A stretch of 64,000 nucleotides of DNA from Candidatus Glassbacteria bacterium (lineage in GTDB: Bacteria; Gemmatimonadota; Glassbacteria; GWA2-58-10): assembly GCA_019456185.1 (NCBI GenBank), contig VRUH01000015.1:1-64000 (forward strand), read 5' to 3'. Shown here one piece after another: positions 1 through 9,265 of this stretch (positions are counted from its first letter, which is position 1; each line of letters begins with the position of its first letter). The translations under genes were made by a program, and so were the position numbers. The notes under the pieces were generated by a model, which was not told the DNA's origin, did not search any database, and saw nothing but the letters and a program-made list of their open reading frames with translations.

Positions 1-119
1 GTTCCCATACCTCGGCGCGAAGGCCGGAGCTTTACGGCGAGCTGGCCGAGGGCAGCTCTACAACCACCAAGCAGAAACGCGACGAGATCAGGAAGAAGCT
101 GGGAGTGAAGCTGGATTGA
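1..119 (+). CDS. C-terminal end of an unidentified protein (partial)
   Basis: The window opens inside a reading frame that stops with TGA at 117-119. About 38 residues are visible and end in a charged stretch, KQKRDEIRKKLGVKLD. The other two forward frames also stay open almost to the same point, so the frame was chosen on residue composition alone. A strong hairpin follows 26 bases later, as expected at the end of a transcript. The family cannot be recognised from this tail. Confidence 0.5.
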   Translation, partial: SHTSARRPELYGELAEGSSTTTKQKRDEIRKKLGVKLD

Positions 120-144
120 GTTGATTGGAAGGGATCCGAAATAA

Positions 145-170
145 AAAGGGACGGCGGCTGCCGTCCCTTT
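145..170 (+). terminator. Intrinsic terminator-like hairpin
   Basis: AAAGGGACGGC at 145-155 pairs perfectly with GCCGTCCCTTT at 160-170 across a 4-base loop. The A-run before and T-run within the stem would let it work in both directions. It lies just after the partial gene ending at 119. Confidence 0.75.
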
Positions 171-191
171 CTGCTGTCGTGAACAGACTGG

Positions 192-409
192 AAGCTGTTT
201 CATAACTGGATTTAATTTCAAACTTTCGCCCATTGGCAGGCAATCCCCAAAAACACAACCCCCTGTTTCCCCCTTTTCTAAGGGGGACTAAAACCGTATA
301 ACCCCATCCAACGTGCGAAAAAACCGGAGACCGGACAATTCCCCCTTAGCAAAGGGGGTGCCTGCGAAGCAGGCGGGGGTTGTTCCGTTTTAAGGTTATG
401 AAACAACTT
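192..409. repeat. MITE-like palindromic intergenic element
   Basis: AAGCTGTTTCATAAC at 192-206 is repeated inverted at 395-409 with one mismatch. Inside, ACAACCCCC at 255-263 pairs with GGGGGTTGT at 375-383, and there are further C-run/G-run palindromes (CCCCCTTAGCAAAGGGGG type). There is no coding sequence. The layout of short terminal inverted repeats around nested palindromes is that of a non-autonomous miniature element. It fills the gap between two convergent genes. Confidence 0.65.
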
Positions 410-413
410 AAAC

Positions 414-3035
414 TTACTTCTTCCACCCGCCGTGCTTCTTGTAGTACGTGTACTCGTGCCCTCCCCCGGCGACAATCGTGTGCCACTTGCTGTCGTTATA
501 GCGCGGCCCATCCGATTTGTAGCGCCGGTGCATGAACTCCATCGCATCCCGGGCCGCTTTCAGGCAGCGGCTCCTGATCGCCGGGTCGTCCGAGTACTTG
601 TGGCCGTACATCACCACGTCCACCACGCGGTAAGTCCACGGCCCCAGCTCCCCGCTCTTCTCGCCGTTGGGTTTCCAGCTCGACCAGAACCCGTGCTCCG
701 GTCCGGCGGCCATGTGGCGGCTGACGAAATCGGCGTATCGTTCCAGATACTTGCGGCCTTTGGCGTAGGGCTTGCCGGTTTTCTGCTCCATCACGCCGGT
801 CCAGCGGCCGACCGCGTTGATACAGATCGCCGGCTGCCAGTAGCCGCCCACGTTCCGGTCCGGGTTGGCCGCGCGGCCTTCCTCGCTCATGTACCACTGT
901 TTTTCCGGTGTGGTCGATTCGAGGATTTTCTCGGCGGCGGCCACGTATTTCCCGTCCCAACTCAGCAGGTAGGCGTCGGTTAGTATCTGCAGGTTGTTAC
1001 CGGCGTCGCGGCTGGTCCTGTCGATCTGGGCGAACACGTCGCTGCTGACCTTGAAATAGACGTTCCCGGCGATCTCCAGCGCGCTTTCCAGCATCGTGCG
1101 GTTGCCGGTCAGGTAGTAGAGCGCCATCATCCCCCGGTTGTTGTAGTGGCCGCTCTCCGGACTCTGTCCCTGTCCCCAGGGCCAGGTGCGGGTTCCCCAC
1201 CAGACCAGGCGGGGGCTGCCGCGGTGGCTGGCGTTGGCCACCTCGACCCCGTGGCTGGTGTGGGCGAATTTTCCTCCGTTGAACGCTCCGCCCGCGGCAC
1301 TGTCCCCGTCCGTGTGATACAGGTCGATATCGGCCTCGTGCCACAGCGCCGGTTCCGCCATCCGCCACCAGTCGGTCCCCAGCTCCGGGCGAGTGTCTGT
1401 TGTACGCAGGCCGTGAAGCAGCATCCCGTAGCCGTGATCGTACTCGTGGTTGTAATGCGAGGCGGCCTGACGGCCCGTGTGCGGCCCGCCGGTCTCATCG
1501 TACTCGTTGCGCGCCGGGGTGTCGCCCCAGTTGCGCCAGCCGTACTCGTCGTGGATATCGATGTCGGTGGGGATATTGCGCGGAGTGCCGCTGATCCCGC
1601 CCTGCATCAGGTTTTCGTAGGTGGGGAAGCTGCGGCTGTCGTAAGCCGCCACGTCGTCGAAAAAACCGCTGGCCAGGTAACTCTCGGCCGGTGCGCGCAC
1701 GATCAGCGGGTAGTGGAACGCACCCATCACGGTAGCCACCCGGTTTTCGGCCACGCTCGATCCCTGGGGGCCGGTGTGGAAGAAGAACGCCAGCTCATGG
1801 GTCTTGATCTCGCCGCCCTGCAACTCGTGGCTGTCGGGCCACTCGTCGGGGAACAGGCCCACCCGCACGGTGCCGTCGGGTGCGGCGGTAAGCGCCTTGG
1901 GGAAGTTCTGCCAGAACCAGCGCACGGCCACGGCCAGGCCGAACCTGCGGTCAGCCGCGTGCAGCCAGGCATCCGGCCGGTCCACCTGGTAAGGCTCCAC
2001 CTCGCCGAGGAAAGTCCTCGCACCGCGGAAACGCATCGGAATTTCCAGCTTGTGGTTCATGTGAATCCGGCTGAACCAGTTCTCCCCGCCCGAGGACTCC
2101 TGGTAAATCCCTCCCGGCGCGGTGAGCACCACGCGGTCGAGGATATCCCGGCCTCCGTCGCCAACCGACAGTTGAATCGGGCCCTCGAATCCCAGGTTGG
2201 CCGACAGGGAAAAATCCTCGAAAAACACGCTGCCCGGCTGGCCCATGATCCAGTGCGCGTCATCGTTTTCATCGCGCAGGATTTTTGTCGGGTTGCGGTT
2301 GGCCAGTGTGAAAAATACGCGGACCATCCCCGTACCCGCGTAAAAATTCAGCCTGGCCGTGTAGTCCAGCTCGCTGTCCCCGTCGATATCCGCCAGCGTG
2401 CCTTTCACGGCCACTGTCGCCCGCACCGGACCGGCGGCCTCGACCTCGAATTCTGTTACCGTACCCCACTGACTGCTGTATTCACGGCCCTGGGTATCCA
2501 GCAGGCGGACCGAATTTTGCCGCTCGGCCCGGCTCACTTTCTCGCTGTCTTCGAACGACCCGCTGCCGTCGCGGTCAAGGTAGACGTCGCTGAACAGGTC
2601 GAAACCCTCGCGGTCCAAGCGGCAGCGCAACGGGCCGGTGGAAACTGTCACGCCGTCGCCGTCGCGTTCAACCTTGAGTGGAGACACGTCTGGCGGACCT
2701 GTGCCGCGGTCGGTGAGCGTGTAGCGGGCCGTGCCATCTGATGGGCAGTTCGCGACAAAATCCACCAGCAGCCATTTCACCGAACCGTCCGGCCAGCTGG
2801 CGGTTTTCTCGAACTGGGCCGTGACCGGTTTGCCGCTGCCATCGACAATCGCCAGGGCGGAGATGTCAGAGACGATGCCGCGGGGCAGGATCACACCGGT
2901 GGTGACAGGTTCGGACCGGCGCGTGAACCCGGCGTCTTCACGAGCGGTCAGGGTCAGTTCGAACGAGCGGGCCGGAACAGCAGAGGTGAACAGCAGACCC
3001 GCGAACAGCAGCGTCAGCAAACGATGGGAGTTCAT
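414..3035 (-). CDS. Secreted PcRGLX/YetA-like exo-rhamnogalacturonan lyase family protein
   Basis: An 873-residue protein with a Sec signal peptide (about residues 1-24, ending near VPARSFE). The N-terminus (about 25-200, with PVTTGVILPRG and WPDGSVKWLLVDF) matches the RIFT-barrel domain of the PcRGLX/YetA family. A beta-sandwich follows, and the last ~350 residues look like an alpha/alpha toroid (HYNHEYDHGYGML, WWRMAEPALWHEADIDLYHTD). Members of this family include exo-acting rhamnogalacturonan lyases (PL26), so action on pectin-type glycans is likely but the substrate is inferred. AGGAG lies 8-12 bases before the ATG. The gene is transcribed toward the window start and convergent with the partial gene there. 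A second, shorter RIFT-barrel protein is at 59861. Confidence 0.75.
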   Translation of the reverse strand: MNSHRLLTLLFAGLLFTSAVPARSFELTLTAREDAGFTRRSEPVTTGVILPRGIVSDISALAIVDGSGKPVTAQFEKTASWPDGSVKWLLVDFVANCPSDGTARYTLTDRGTGPPDVSPLKVERDGDGVTVSTGPLRCRLDREGFDLFSDVYLDRDGSGSFEDSEKVSRAERQNSVRLLDTQGREYSSQWGTVTEFEVEAAGPVRATVAVKGTLADIDGDSELDYTARLNFYAGTGMVRVFFTLANRNPTKILRDENDDAHWIMGQPGSVFFEDFSLSANLGFEGPIQLSVGDGGRDILDRVVLTAPGGIYQESSGGENWFSRIHMNHKLEIPMRFRGARTFLGEVEPYQVDRPDAWLHAADRRFGLAVAVRWFWQNFPKALTAAPDGTVRVGLFPDEWPDSHELQGGEIKTHELAFFFHTGPQGSSVAENRVATVMGAFHYPLIVRAPAESYLASGFFDDVAAYDSRSFPTYENLMQGGISGTPRNIPTDIDIHDEYGWRNWGDTPARNEYDETGGPHTGRQAASHYNHEYDHGYGMLLHGLRTTDTRPELGTDWWRMAEPALWHEADIDLYHTDGDSAAGGAFNGGKFAHTSHGVEVANASHRGSPRLVWWGTRTWPWGQGQSPESGHYNNRGMMALYYLTGNRTMLESALEIAGNVYFKVSSDVFAQIDRTSRDAGNNLQILTDAYLLSWDGKYVAAAEKILESTTPEKQWYMSEEGRAANPDRNVGGYWQPAICINAVGRWTGVMEQKTGKPYAKGRKYLERYADFVSRHMAAGPEHGFWSSWKPNGEKSGELGPWTYRVVDVVMYGHKYSDDPAIRSRCLKAARDAMEFMHRRYKSDGPRYNDSKWHTIVAGGGHEYTYYKKHGGWKK

Positions 3036-3440
3036 CGACGATTACTCCTGTTAAAAGTATTTGTCTGGCTTTGAAAAATTCCGGCCGGAATAAATATTGT
3101 AGCAGTACCGCCGGCAGGCAACAAAATCTCCCGGGTACGCATGAGGCACGCCGGGAAAGGCATTATTGAGCAGGTGATGATAACCCTGCTATAATCCAAG
3201 CGCCATTTGTCGCCGCCACAATCCGGCGTACCACTTTAAGCGAGCACGAGCGGAAACTTTATTCCTCCCGTCAATAAATGCTGTATCGGACAAGCTATCA
3301 GTTTGGTGACAGTATTTACTCCCCGGGCACTCCTGATGTATATTTCCCGTGTGTTACACCCGTCAGCATCCGGACGCGGGATTCAGTTGACAAGTCTAAG
3401 CGCTTAATATGTAACGAGTAAGCAGGGAGGGCAGCAGACC
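3036..3440. other. Intergenic region upstream of htpG
   Basis: About 400 bases separate two divergent genes. TTGACA at 3387-3392 with TATGTA at 3408-3413 (15-base spacing) is a weak candidate promoter for htpG. No CIRCE inverted repeat (TTAGCACTC-N9-GAGTGCTAA) is visible, so HrcA control is not supported. Nothing else was recognised. Confidence 0.4.
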
Positions 3441-5327
3441 ATGCCGCGCAAGATAAAGTTCAAGGCCGAGCTCAAGCAGCTGATGGACATCATCATCCAT
3501 TCCCTCTATTCCCATAAGGAAATATTCCTTCGCGAACTGATCAGCAATGCCAGCGATGCGATCGACAGTCACCGCTTCCAGGCGCTGACCGACCGCGAAC
3601 TGGCCGGTACAGATGCAGACTACCGGATCGTGGTCCGGCCCGACGAGGAAGCCGGCACGCTGAGAGTGGAGGATAACGGGATCGGAATGACCCGCGAGGA
3701 GATAACTGTCAATCTCGGTACGCTCGCCCGCAGCGGCACGCGTGAGTTTCTTGCACAGCTCAAGACCGCCGACAGCAAGGACCACCCGGAACTGATCGGC
3801 CAGTTCGGAGTTGGGTTTTACAGCTCGTTCATGGTCACATCCGAGGTAACCGTGCAGTCCCTTTCAGCGCAGCCAGGCAGCGAGCCGGTGGAGTGGCGCA
3901 GCAGCGGCGATGGTGAGTTCAGCGTTGGCAAAGGAACGCGCCGGGACCACGGGACGGAAGTAGTCCTCACCATGAGCGAGGAGGGCCGGGAGTATCTCCA
4001 GCGCCGGCGGATCGAGGAGATCGTGCGCAAGTTCAGCGACTTTATCGAGCACCCGGTAATGCTGGTCATGGGCGACGGCGAAGAGACAGTGCTCAACCGA
4101 CGCAAGGCGATCTGGCTCAGGCCCCAGAGCGAGGTGAGCGAGGACGAGTACGCGGAGTTCTACAAGCACCTGACCCGCGACAGCGAGGACCCGGCGCGGA
4201 TAATCCATTTCGTCGCCGAGGGCCTGCTCGAATACCGGGCGATCCTGTTCGTGTCAGCGCACGTGCCGCTGGAGATGCTGTGGTCTCCTGAAAGCGCCGG
4301 GTTGCAATTGTACGTCAGGCGCGTGTTCATCACCGATGATTTCGACAAGCTGCTGCCCGGCTACCTGCGGTTCGTCCGCGGAGTGGTCGATTCCTCGGAC
4401 CTGCCGCTGAATGTCAGCCGGGAGATGCTGCAACAGAACGCGATGGTCGAGAAAATCAACCGGGGCCTGACCAACAAGGTTTTAAGCTCGCTCGAAGAAC
4501 TGCGGACCGAGGACCGGCAACGCTATGTCGAGTTTTTCCAGCGCTTCGGCCCGATCCTCAAGGAGGGTGTCTCCGCCGATTTCTCCAACCGCGAGAAGAT
4601 TGCCGCGCTGCTGATGTACGAGTCGAGCCGGGGGGGGCCTGGCGAATATGTCTCGCTGGACGAGTATGTCGAGGCCGCCGCCGAGGGACAGCGGGAGATA
4701 TATTACCTGCTCGGCGAGAACGCCGCGGAACTGGCGGCCAGCCCGTATCTAGAATCTTTGCGGGAGGCCGGGCGCGAGGTGCTGTTTTTTACCGATCCGG
4801 TCGATGAATTCGTGACCGGGCACCTGATCGAGTACAAGGGGCTGAAATTCAGGGCGGCCGACCGCGGAGAGCTTGACGGGCTGGTCGGCGAGGATGGGGA
4901 AGGGGAGCAGAAGCGCGAGGAATTCGAGGGATTTCTGGAATTCCTTGCCGATAAGTTGCCGGAAGTCGAATCCGTCCGGCTCTCATCGCGCCTGAGAGGC
5001 AGCGCGAGCTGTCTGGTGACCGGGGAGAATGCATTGGGGCCGCAGCTGGAGCGGTTGATGAGGAAACTGGGCCGGGATAGTGAGCAGATACCGTCCGGAA
5101 CGCGGACCCTGGAGCTTAACCCCAAACATCCCGTGGTGGCAAAACTCCGCGAGCAGTTCGAAAGCGGCGGAAACCGCGAGCGGGTGGCCGACTGGGGCCG
5201 CCTGCTCTACGAGCAGGCCGTAATCGCCGAGGGCAGCCGCCTGCCGGACCCGGCCTCGTTCGCAGAACGGGTGAACAGGCTGCTGCTCTCTGAGCTGGAA
5301 AAGGAAACAGGCAGGAAAAAGACCTAA
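3441..5327 (+). CDS. htpG: Molecular chaperone HtpG (Hsp90 family)
   Basis: A 628-residue cytosolic ATP-dependent chaperone, close to the usual bacterial HtpG length. The N-terminal GHKL ATPase is clear: HSLYSHKEIFLRELISNASDA (about residues 15-35, with the conserved E and N), DNGIGM (about 76-81), and GQFGVGFYSSFM (about 115-126). The middle domain carries the arginine segment LPLNVSREMLQQN (about 325-337), and the C-terminal dimerisation domain follows (HPVVAKLREQF). GGGAGG precedes the ATG by about 11 bases. It stands alone, followed by a palindromic repeat that may end transcription. Nothing unusual was seen. Confidence 0.96.
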   Translation: MPRKIKFKAELKQLMDIIIHSLYSHKEIFLRELISNASDAIDSHRFQALTDRELAGTDADYRIVVRPDEEAGTLRVEDNGIGMTREEITVNLGTLARSGTREFLAQLKTADSKDHPELIGQFGVGFYSSFMVTSEVTVQSLSAQPGSEPVEWRSSGDGEFSVGKGTRRDHGTEVVLTMSEEGREYLQRRRIEEIVRKFSDFIEHPVMLVMGDGEETVLNRRKAIWLRPQSEVSEDEYAEFYKHLTRDSEDPARIIHFVAEGLLEYRAILFVSAHVPLEMLWSPESAGLQLYVRRVFITDDFDKLLPGYLRFVRGVVDSSDLPLNVSREMLQQNAMVEKINRGLTNKVLSSLEELRTEDRQRYVEFFQRFGPILKEGVSADFSNREKIAALLMYESSRGGPGEYVSLDEYVEAAAEGQREIYYLLGENAAELAASPYLESLREAGREVLFFTDPVDEFVTGHLIEYKGLKFRAADRGELDGLVGEDGEGEQKREEFEGFLEFLADKLPEVESVRLSSRLRGSASCLVTGENALGPQLERLMRKLGRDSEQIPSGTRTLELNPKHPVVAKLREQFESGGNRERVADWGRLLYEQAVIAEGSRLPDPASFAERVNRLLLSELEKETGRKKT

Positions 5328-5369
5328 GTATTGTGTCCTGTAAATAATGCAGGAAAAAAAGCGGATTAT

Positions 5370-5444
5370 AAATCCCCCTCGATCCTCCTTTACGAAAGGG
5401 GGAGGCCGCTTCCCCCCTTGCCAAAGGGGGGCCAGGGGGGATTT
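5370..5444. repeat. Palindromic C-run/G-run intergenic repeat
   Basis: AAATCCCCC at 5370-5378 is mirrored by GGGGGATTT ending at 5444, with two internal palindromes (CCTTTACGAAAGG and CCCCCCTTGCCAAAGGGGGG). It resembles the interior of the element at 192-409 and lies just past the htpG stop, so it may also act as a terminator. Confidence 0.6.
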
Positions 5445-5552
5445 CAGCTTGAGTTGATCGGACCATTACCAGCCTGTCGAATTATTGCATATACTTCAGG
5501 GACATAACACTAGTTCTATTTTCTGAAAACGTTCAACACGTGGGAGATTCCG

Positions 5553-8500
5553 ATGCGTCCAGTTCTGTTGTTAGTCACAGTGATGCTCCTGCCGTTGACG
5601 CTGGCCGCCGAGACTGTCAGGCTGGAGGTGACCGCCGATGCGATGGTGACCAGCGAACGCGGCCGCTACGGCGACAACTGGGGCGCATCGGTGAGCGTAC
5701 CCGTGCGGCAGAACCAGAACTGGAGCGGTTTCGAGACCAAAGCCGTACTGATGCGATTTGACGGGAGACCACTTGAGGGGATGACACCACGGGCAGCCTG
5801 GCTGAATATCTTTCTGGCGAAGGGGGAACTTTTCGGCGTCGGTTTGAGTTCGGTGCTGGCGCGCTGGGAGGAGGGACGGGGGTTGAACGGCCAGACCGGC
5901 AGGGGCGGAGCGAGCTGGCGCTGGGCCTCGGAACCGGCGGATGAGGGCAAAACGGACCCGCCAAATTATTGGGCCTGGCCCGGCAGCGGAGTGTACAGCG
6001 TCACCTGGGCCCATCCGGACCTGATCTACTCCCACGCCGGTCCGGCTGAGCTGGAAAAGAAAACGCTTCCCGACGGCACCCTGCATATCCGTCTGCCGGT
6101 CTCGCCGGAGCTGGTGGCCGCGATGGCCGCGGGAATCTCCGACGGTCTGATCCTGACCGATGACAAGGGACAGGTGGCCGAGGGATTGAGCCTGAAGGGC
6201 CTGGGGACGCCGTATCGCTATAACCTGGCCGAGGACCTCTATCTGTTTACCCGCGAAATCCAGGACCCGGACCTGCGGCCGTTCCTCGAAGTCGAGACGG
6301 TGGCTGGCGATACCAAAAAACCGGGCGTAATCGGCAGGATAAAGGTCGATAAAATTGACCCGTTCAGCCGCCTGGTTTCGCTGTCGTTCACCGCGCCGGC
6401 CGATGACGGCGTCTCGGGTGGCGCAGTGCTGGGCTACGAAAGCAGGGTCAGTACGGCGGATAATGGTTGGGATTCAGCAGCGCCGCTGCCATTGTGGGAA
6501 ATGCCCCGTCCGGTGGATTCCGGCGCAATTCAGGCTGTGCAGCTTGCCAGCCTGCGTCCCGGAACGTGGTACGTCTATATCCGCGCGCTGGACGAGGCCG
6601 GTAACCGCGGAGAGCCGGGAGTGGTCAAGGTGGAAATGCCGGATAAACCGGCAACTGAACTGACTGCTCCATCGAAAGAACCCGCGGAGATCGTGACCTC
6701 GGAAGTGTCGTTCGGTAACGTCCTCCGGCTGTGGGCCTGCCCGGACCTGACCAAGGTGGACCCGGTGGGCGGCGGAGTGCTCACCGACGACGCCAACTAC
6801 CGTCCCCCCGGCGGCGAGCGTTTCAGCAACCTTGTCTGGGATGCAGGCAAGCGGACTGTGAGCCTGCGCGCCGCCCGCGGCGAAGTGGTGGCTTTCCAGT
6901 TGATCCTGGAGCGGCTGGGCCGGAGCAAGCTCAGCCGCGTTCGGGTAGCGCTGGACGACCTGACTGGAGATGCCGGCCAGATAGCGGCCGACCCGAATTT
7001 CGAGGCGTTCCGGCTGTGGTACATGGACGTCCAGCCGCGGCCGGCGGAACTGACCGGTCCCTGGGAGCTGGTTGAGGAAAAGGATCACAGGGCCGCCTGG
7101 CACGCCGACGCCTGCCTGCCGCTGATCGAGCCGTTCCAGGAGTGGTTCGACCTGCCGAGTATGGACAACATGGGCGATTCTCAGCGTAACCAGGCTGTCT
7201 GGGTAGACATGTTCATTCCGCCGGGGACCCGGCCGGGAACGTACCGGGGAACCGTCACCGTAACGGCGGAGGAACTGGACAGCCCCGCCGGACTGGAAAT
7301 TGAACTGGAGGTACTGCCCCTGGAGTTGCCGCAGAAGGTGAGCTGGACGCTGGAACTGAATGGCTACAGCTACGGGCTGCAGAGTTTGTTCGGTGACGAG
7401 ATCGGCGATGACCGTGAGCGGTTCCTGCGTATCGAGCGGCGCACCTACCAGCTGGCCCGCAAGCACCGCAGTACGCTGAATATCCTGCCCTACGGCCAGT
7501 CCGGGAACGTACCGCGGGGGTCGGCTCCGGAACTGGAGGGCGAGGGCAGCGAGGTTGAAGTGGCGTCGTGGGCTGAGTGGGACAGCCGCTACGGCGACCT
7601 GCTCACCGGCAGGGCGTTCACGCCTGAGTTGGGATATCACGGACCGGGCGAGGGCGTGCCGCTGGAGCATATCTACCTGGCGTTCCACGAGAACTGGCCG
7701 CTGCCGGTCGAGAAGTACTACGGCGATTTCGCGGATATCCAAACGCGGGAGCAGTTCACCGAGTGGGCAAAAAGCTCGCGGGCGCTGGAGGAAGCGTTCA
7801 GTAAAGAGTACAGACAGGGGATCACCTCTCTGAGCCGCAGCTTTTTCGAGCATTTCAAGAGCATGGGATACACGGGGACCAATTTCCAGTTTTATTTCAA
7901 CAACAAGTACTACTTCAAGTCTAATTTTTTCGGGATGCGCAACGAGGGCCGCGGCAGTTCGTTCTGGCTGCTGGACGAGCCGGTGGATTACGATGATTAC
8001 GCCGCCAACAGGTTCTATATCTCGCTTGTACGCGACGGCTGGCTGCAGGCCGATACCTCGGCGGTCAAAGCCCATTTCCGCACCGATGTGAGTCAGCCGG
8101 AGATGACCCGCGGGATGTGGGACGGCTTATGCAACATCTGGAACTCCAGCGGCCTTCGCGAGTACGGCGCCACAGCCGCCTACAGGATGGCCCGGATACC
8201 GGGAGAGCTGTACTGGCATTACGGCGGCGGCCCTCCTGTGGCCGGCCGGCTCGGAGATTTCCAGAGCAGTTTCTTCACCTACTGGTCGATCGGCAGCGCC
8301 GGCGACCTGCCGTACTGGGACAGCCTGCGCGGCGAGGGCTGGTTCCAGCCCAGTGACCTGGCCGTGTTCTATCCGGGTACGGACTACGCCAGGAGCGGGA
8401 AAGACTACGACGGCCCGTTGGCCGGCATGCGACTGAAAGGGATCAGGCGAGCCCAGCAGGATGTGGAGTACCTGATGCTGCTCTCGGCCAAGGACGGCTG

Positions 8501-8639
8501 GAGCCGCTCGAAAGTCACCGAGGCGCTGGCCGGCTGGTCGGACGACCCGGATGCGATCATCCGCACATTTGAGGGCATGAGCGCCGAGAAGATATTCGGA
8601 CTGCGGGCCGCAGTTGCTGAAGCTTTGCTGGCGGACTGA
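5553..8639 (+). CDS. Secreted multidomain DUF4091 protein (putative glycan-active)
   Basis: A 1028-residue protein with a Sec signal peptide (about 1-19, ending LTLAAE). Residues about 20-230 resemble a CBM96/DNRLRE-type beta-sandwich (RFDGRPLEGMTPRAAWLNI). About 255-360 is a fibronectin-III-like segment (LRPGTWYVYIRALDEAGN). From about 390 to the end is a DUF4091-type glycoside-hydrolase-like region that closes with the typical YWDSLRGEGWF...FYPG...MRLKGIRRAQQDVEYLML block. DUF4091 proteins are thought to be TIM-barrel carbohydrate enzymes, but no reaction is assigned. GGGAG precedes the ATG. It is the largest of three DUF4091 proteins in the window (also 29629 and 61908) and the only one with added N-terminal modules. 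Confidence 0.8.
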   Translation: MRPVLLLVTVMLLPLTLAAETVRLEVTADAMVTSERGRYGDNWGASVSVPVRQNQNWSGFETKAVLMRFDGRPLEGMTPRAAWLNIFLAKGELFGVGLSSVLARWEEGRGLNGQTGRGGASWRWASEPADEGKTDPPNYWAWPGSGVYSVTWAHPDLIYSHAGPAELEKKTLPDGTLHIRLPVSPELVAAMAAGISDGLILTDDKGQVAEGLSLKGLGTPYRYNLAEDLYLFTREIQDPDLRPFLEVETVAGDTKKPGVIGRIKVDKIDPFSRLVSLSFTAPADDGVSGGAVLGYESRVSTADNGWDSAAPLPLWEMPRPVDSGAIQAVQLASLRPGTWYVYIRALDEAGNRGEPGVVKVEMPDKPATELTAPSKEPAEIVTSEVSFGNVLRLWACPDLTKVDPVGGGVLTDDANYRPPGGERFSNLVWDAGKRTVSLRAARGEVVAFQLILERLGRSKLSRVRVALDDLTGDAGQIAADPNFEAFRLWYMDVQPRPAELTGPWELVEEKDHRAAWHADACLPLIEPFQEWFDLPSMDNMGDSQRNQAVWVDMFIPPGTRPGTYRGTVTVTAEELDSPAGLEIELEVLPLELPQKVSWTLELNGYSYGLQSLFGDEIGDDRERFLRIERRTYQLARKHRSTLNILPYGQSGNVPRGSAPELEGEGSEVEVASWAEWDSRYGDLLTGRAFTPELGYHGPGEGVPLEHIYLAFHENWPLPVEKYYGDFADIQTREQFTEWAKSSRALEEAFSKEYRQGITSLSRSFFEHFKSMGYTGTNFQFYFNNKYYFKSNFFGMRNEGRGSSFWLLDEPVDYDDYAANRFYISLVRDGWLQADTSAVKAHFRTDVSQPEMTRGMWDGLCNIWNSSGLREYGATAAYRMARIPGELYWHYGGGPPVAGRLGDFQSSFFTYWSIGSAGDLPYWDSLRGEGWFQPSDLAVFYPGTDYARSGKDYDGPLAGMRLKGIRRAQQDVEYLMLLSAKDGWSRSKVTEALAGWSDDPDAIIRTFEGMSAEKIFGLRAAVAEALLAD

Positions 8640-8741
8640 CCGGTTGGTTGCGGAATGCCAAAAAAGAAGCCTGTCTGTGGCAGTGGACTGGCTCCCTTAG
8701 TTCCGGGTGGCGGGCATGGACTGTCTGCAAAACAGTACGTC

Positions 8742-9014
8742 TTAATTGAGCATATTGTTCAGTTCCCGCGAAACCTTGAAGACGGCTTTCTTCCTGGCAG
8801 GCACCATCACCTCTTCATTGGTTTTGGGATTGCGCGCCTTGCGGGCTTTGTGGTTTTTGACTTTAAATGTACCGAAACCGCGGATTTCCAGGTGGTTCCC
8901 GTCGGACAGGCACTCCTTTATTTCATCCAGACATTGCTCCACCACAATTTTGACATCTTTCACGGTGAATCCTGTTTTTTCGGCGATCAATTCAACGATA
9001 TCAGCCTTGGTCAT
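8742..9014 (-). CDS. HU/IHF-family DNA-binding protein
   Basis: A 90-residue histone-like protein. MTKADIVELIAEKTGFT at the start, the GNHLEIRGFGTFKV arm base (about 40-53) and the RNPKTNEEVMVPARKKAVFK beta-arm (about 61-80) are diagnostic. The frame is open upstream to 9230, but GGGGAG eight bases before the ATG at 9014 and the family length fix this start. It bends and compacts DNA as a dimer. HU and IHF subunits cannot be separated reliably by eye. Monocistronic; the divergent DUF432-like gene starts 250 bases away. Confidence 0.93.
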   Translation of the reverse strand: MTKADIVELIAEKTGFTVKDVKIVVEQCLDEIKECLSDGNHLEIRGFGTFKVKNHKARKARNPKTNEEVMVPARKKAVFKVSRELNNMLN

Positions 9015-9265
9015 TGATACTGCTCCCCGGAAAAATGGTGAGTAGGTTGAAGACGGCGGCGGATCAAAGAAAAGCGGTCCATGTATCTTTATGCTCCAGA
9101 TTGTTTTAGACAGTATAACCCAGCCCCGCCGGATGGTCAAGTAGTAATTTGGAGTTTTTTTCGTCTTTCTGCAACGGGTCTTGCAGGCAAGCTGGGGAGT
9201 AGGTATAAATACTGGTAACGGGAAATACACCGGGCTTGAACGGTAGTTTCTAACAAGGGGCGCGG

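Noticed and set aside
1146-2741. Long plus-strand open frame (531 codons) opposite the rhamnogalacturonan-lyase-like gene
   Set aside because: It is the antisense shadow of a GC-rich gene; no signal, domain or ribosome site supports it, and the minus-strand protein has clear family motifs.
3300-3440. CIRCE or sigma32 heat-shock promoter for htpG
   Set aside because: No TTAGCACTC-N9-GAGTGCTAA element and no convincing CTTGAA/CCCCAT pair were found.
6474-8075. Long minus-strand open frame (533 codons) opposite the DUF4091 gene
   Set aside because: Composition is rich in His/Val/Arg as in shadow frames, and the plus strand encodes a recognisable protein.
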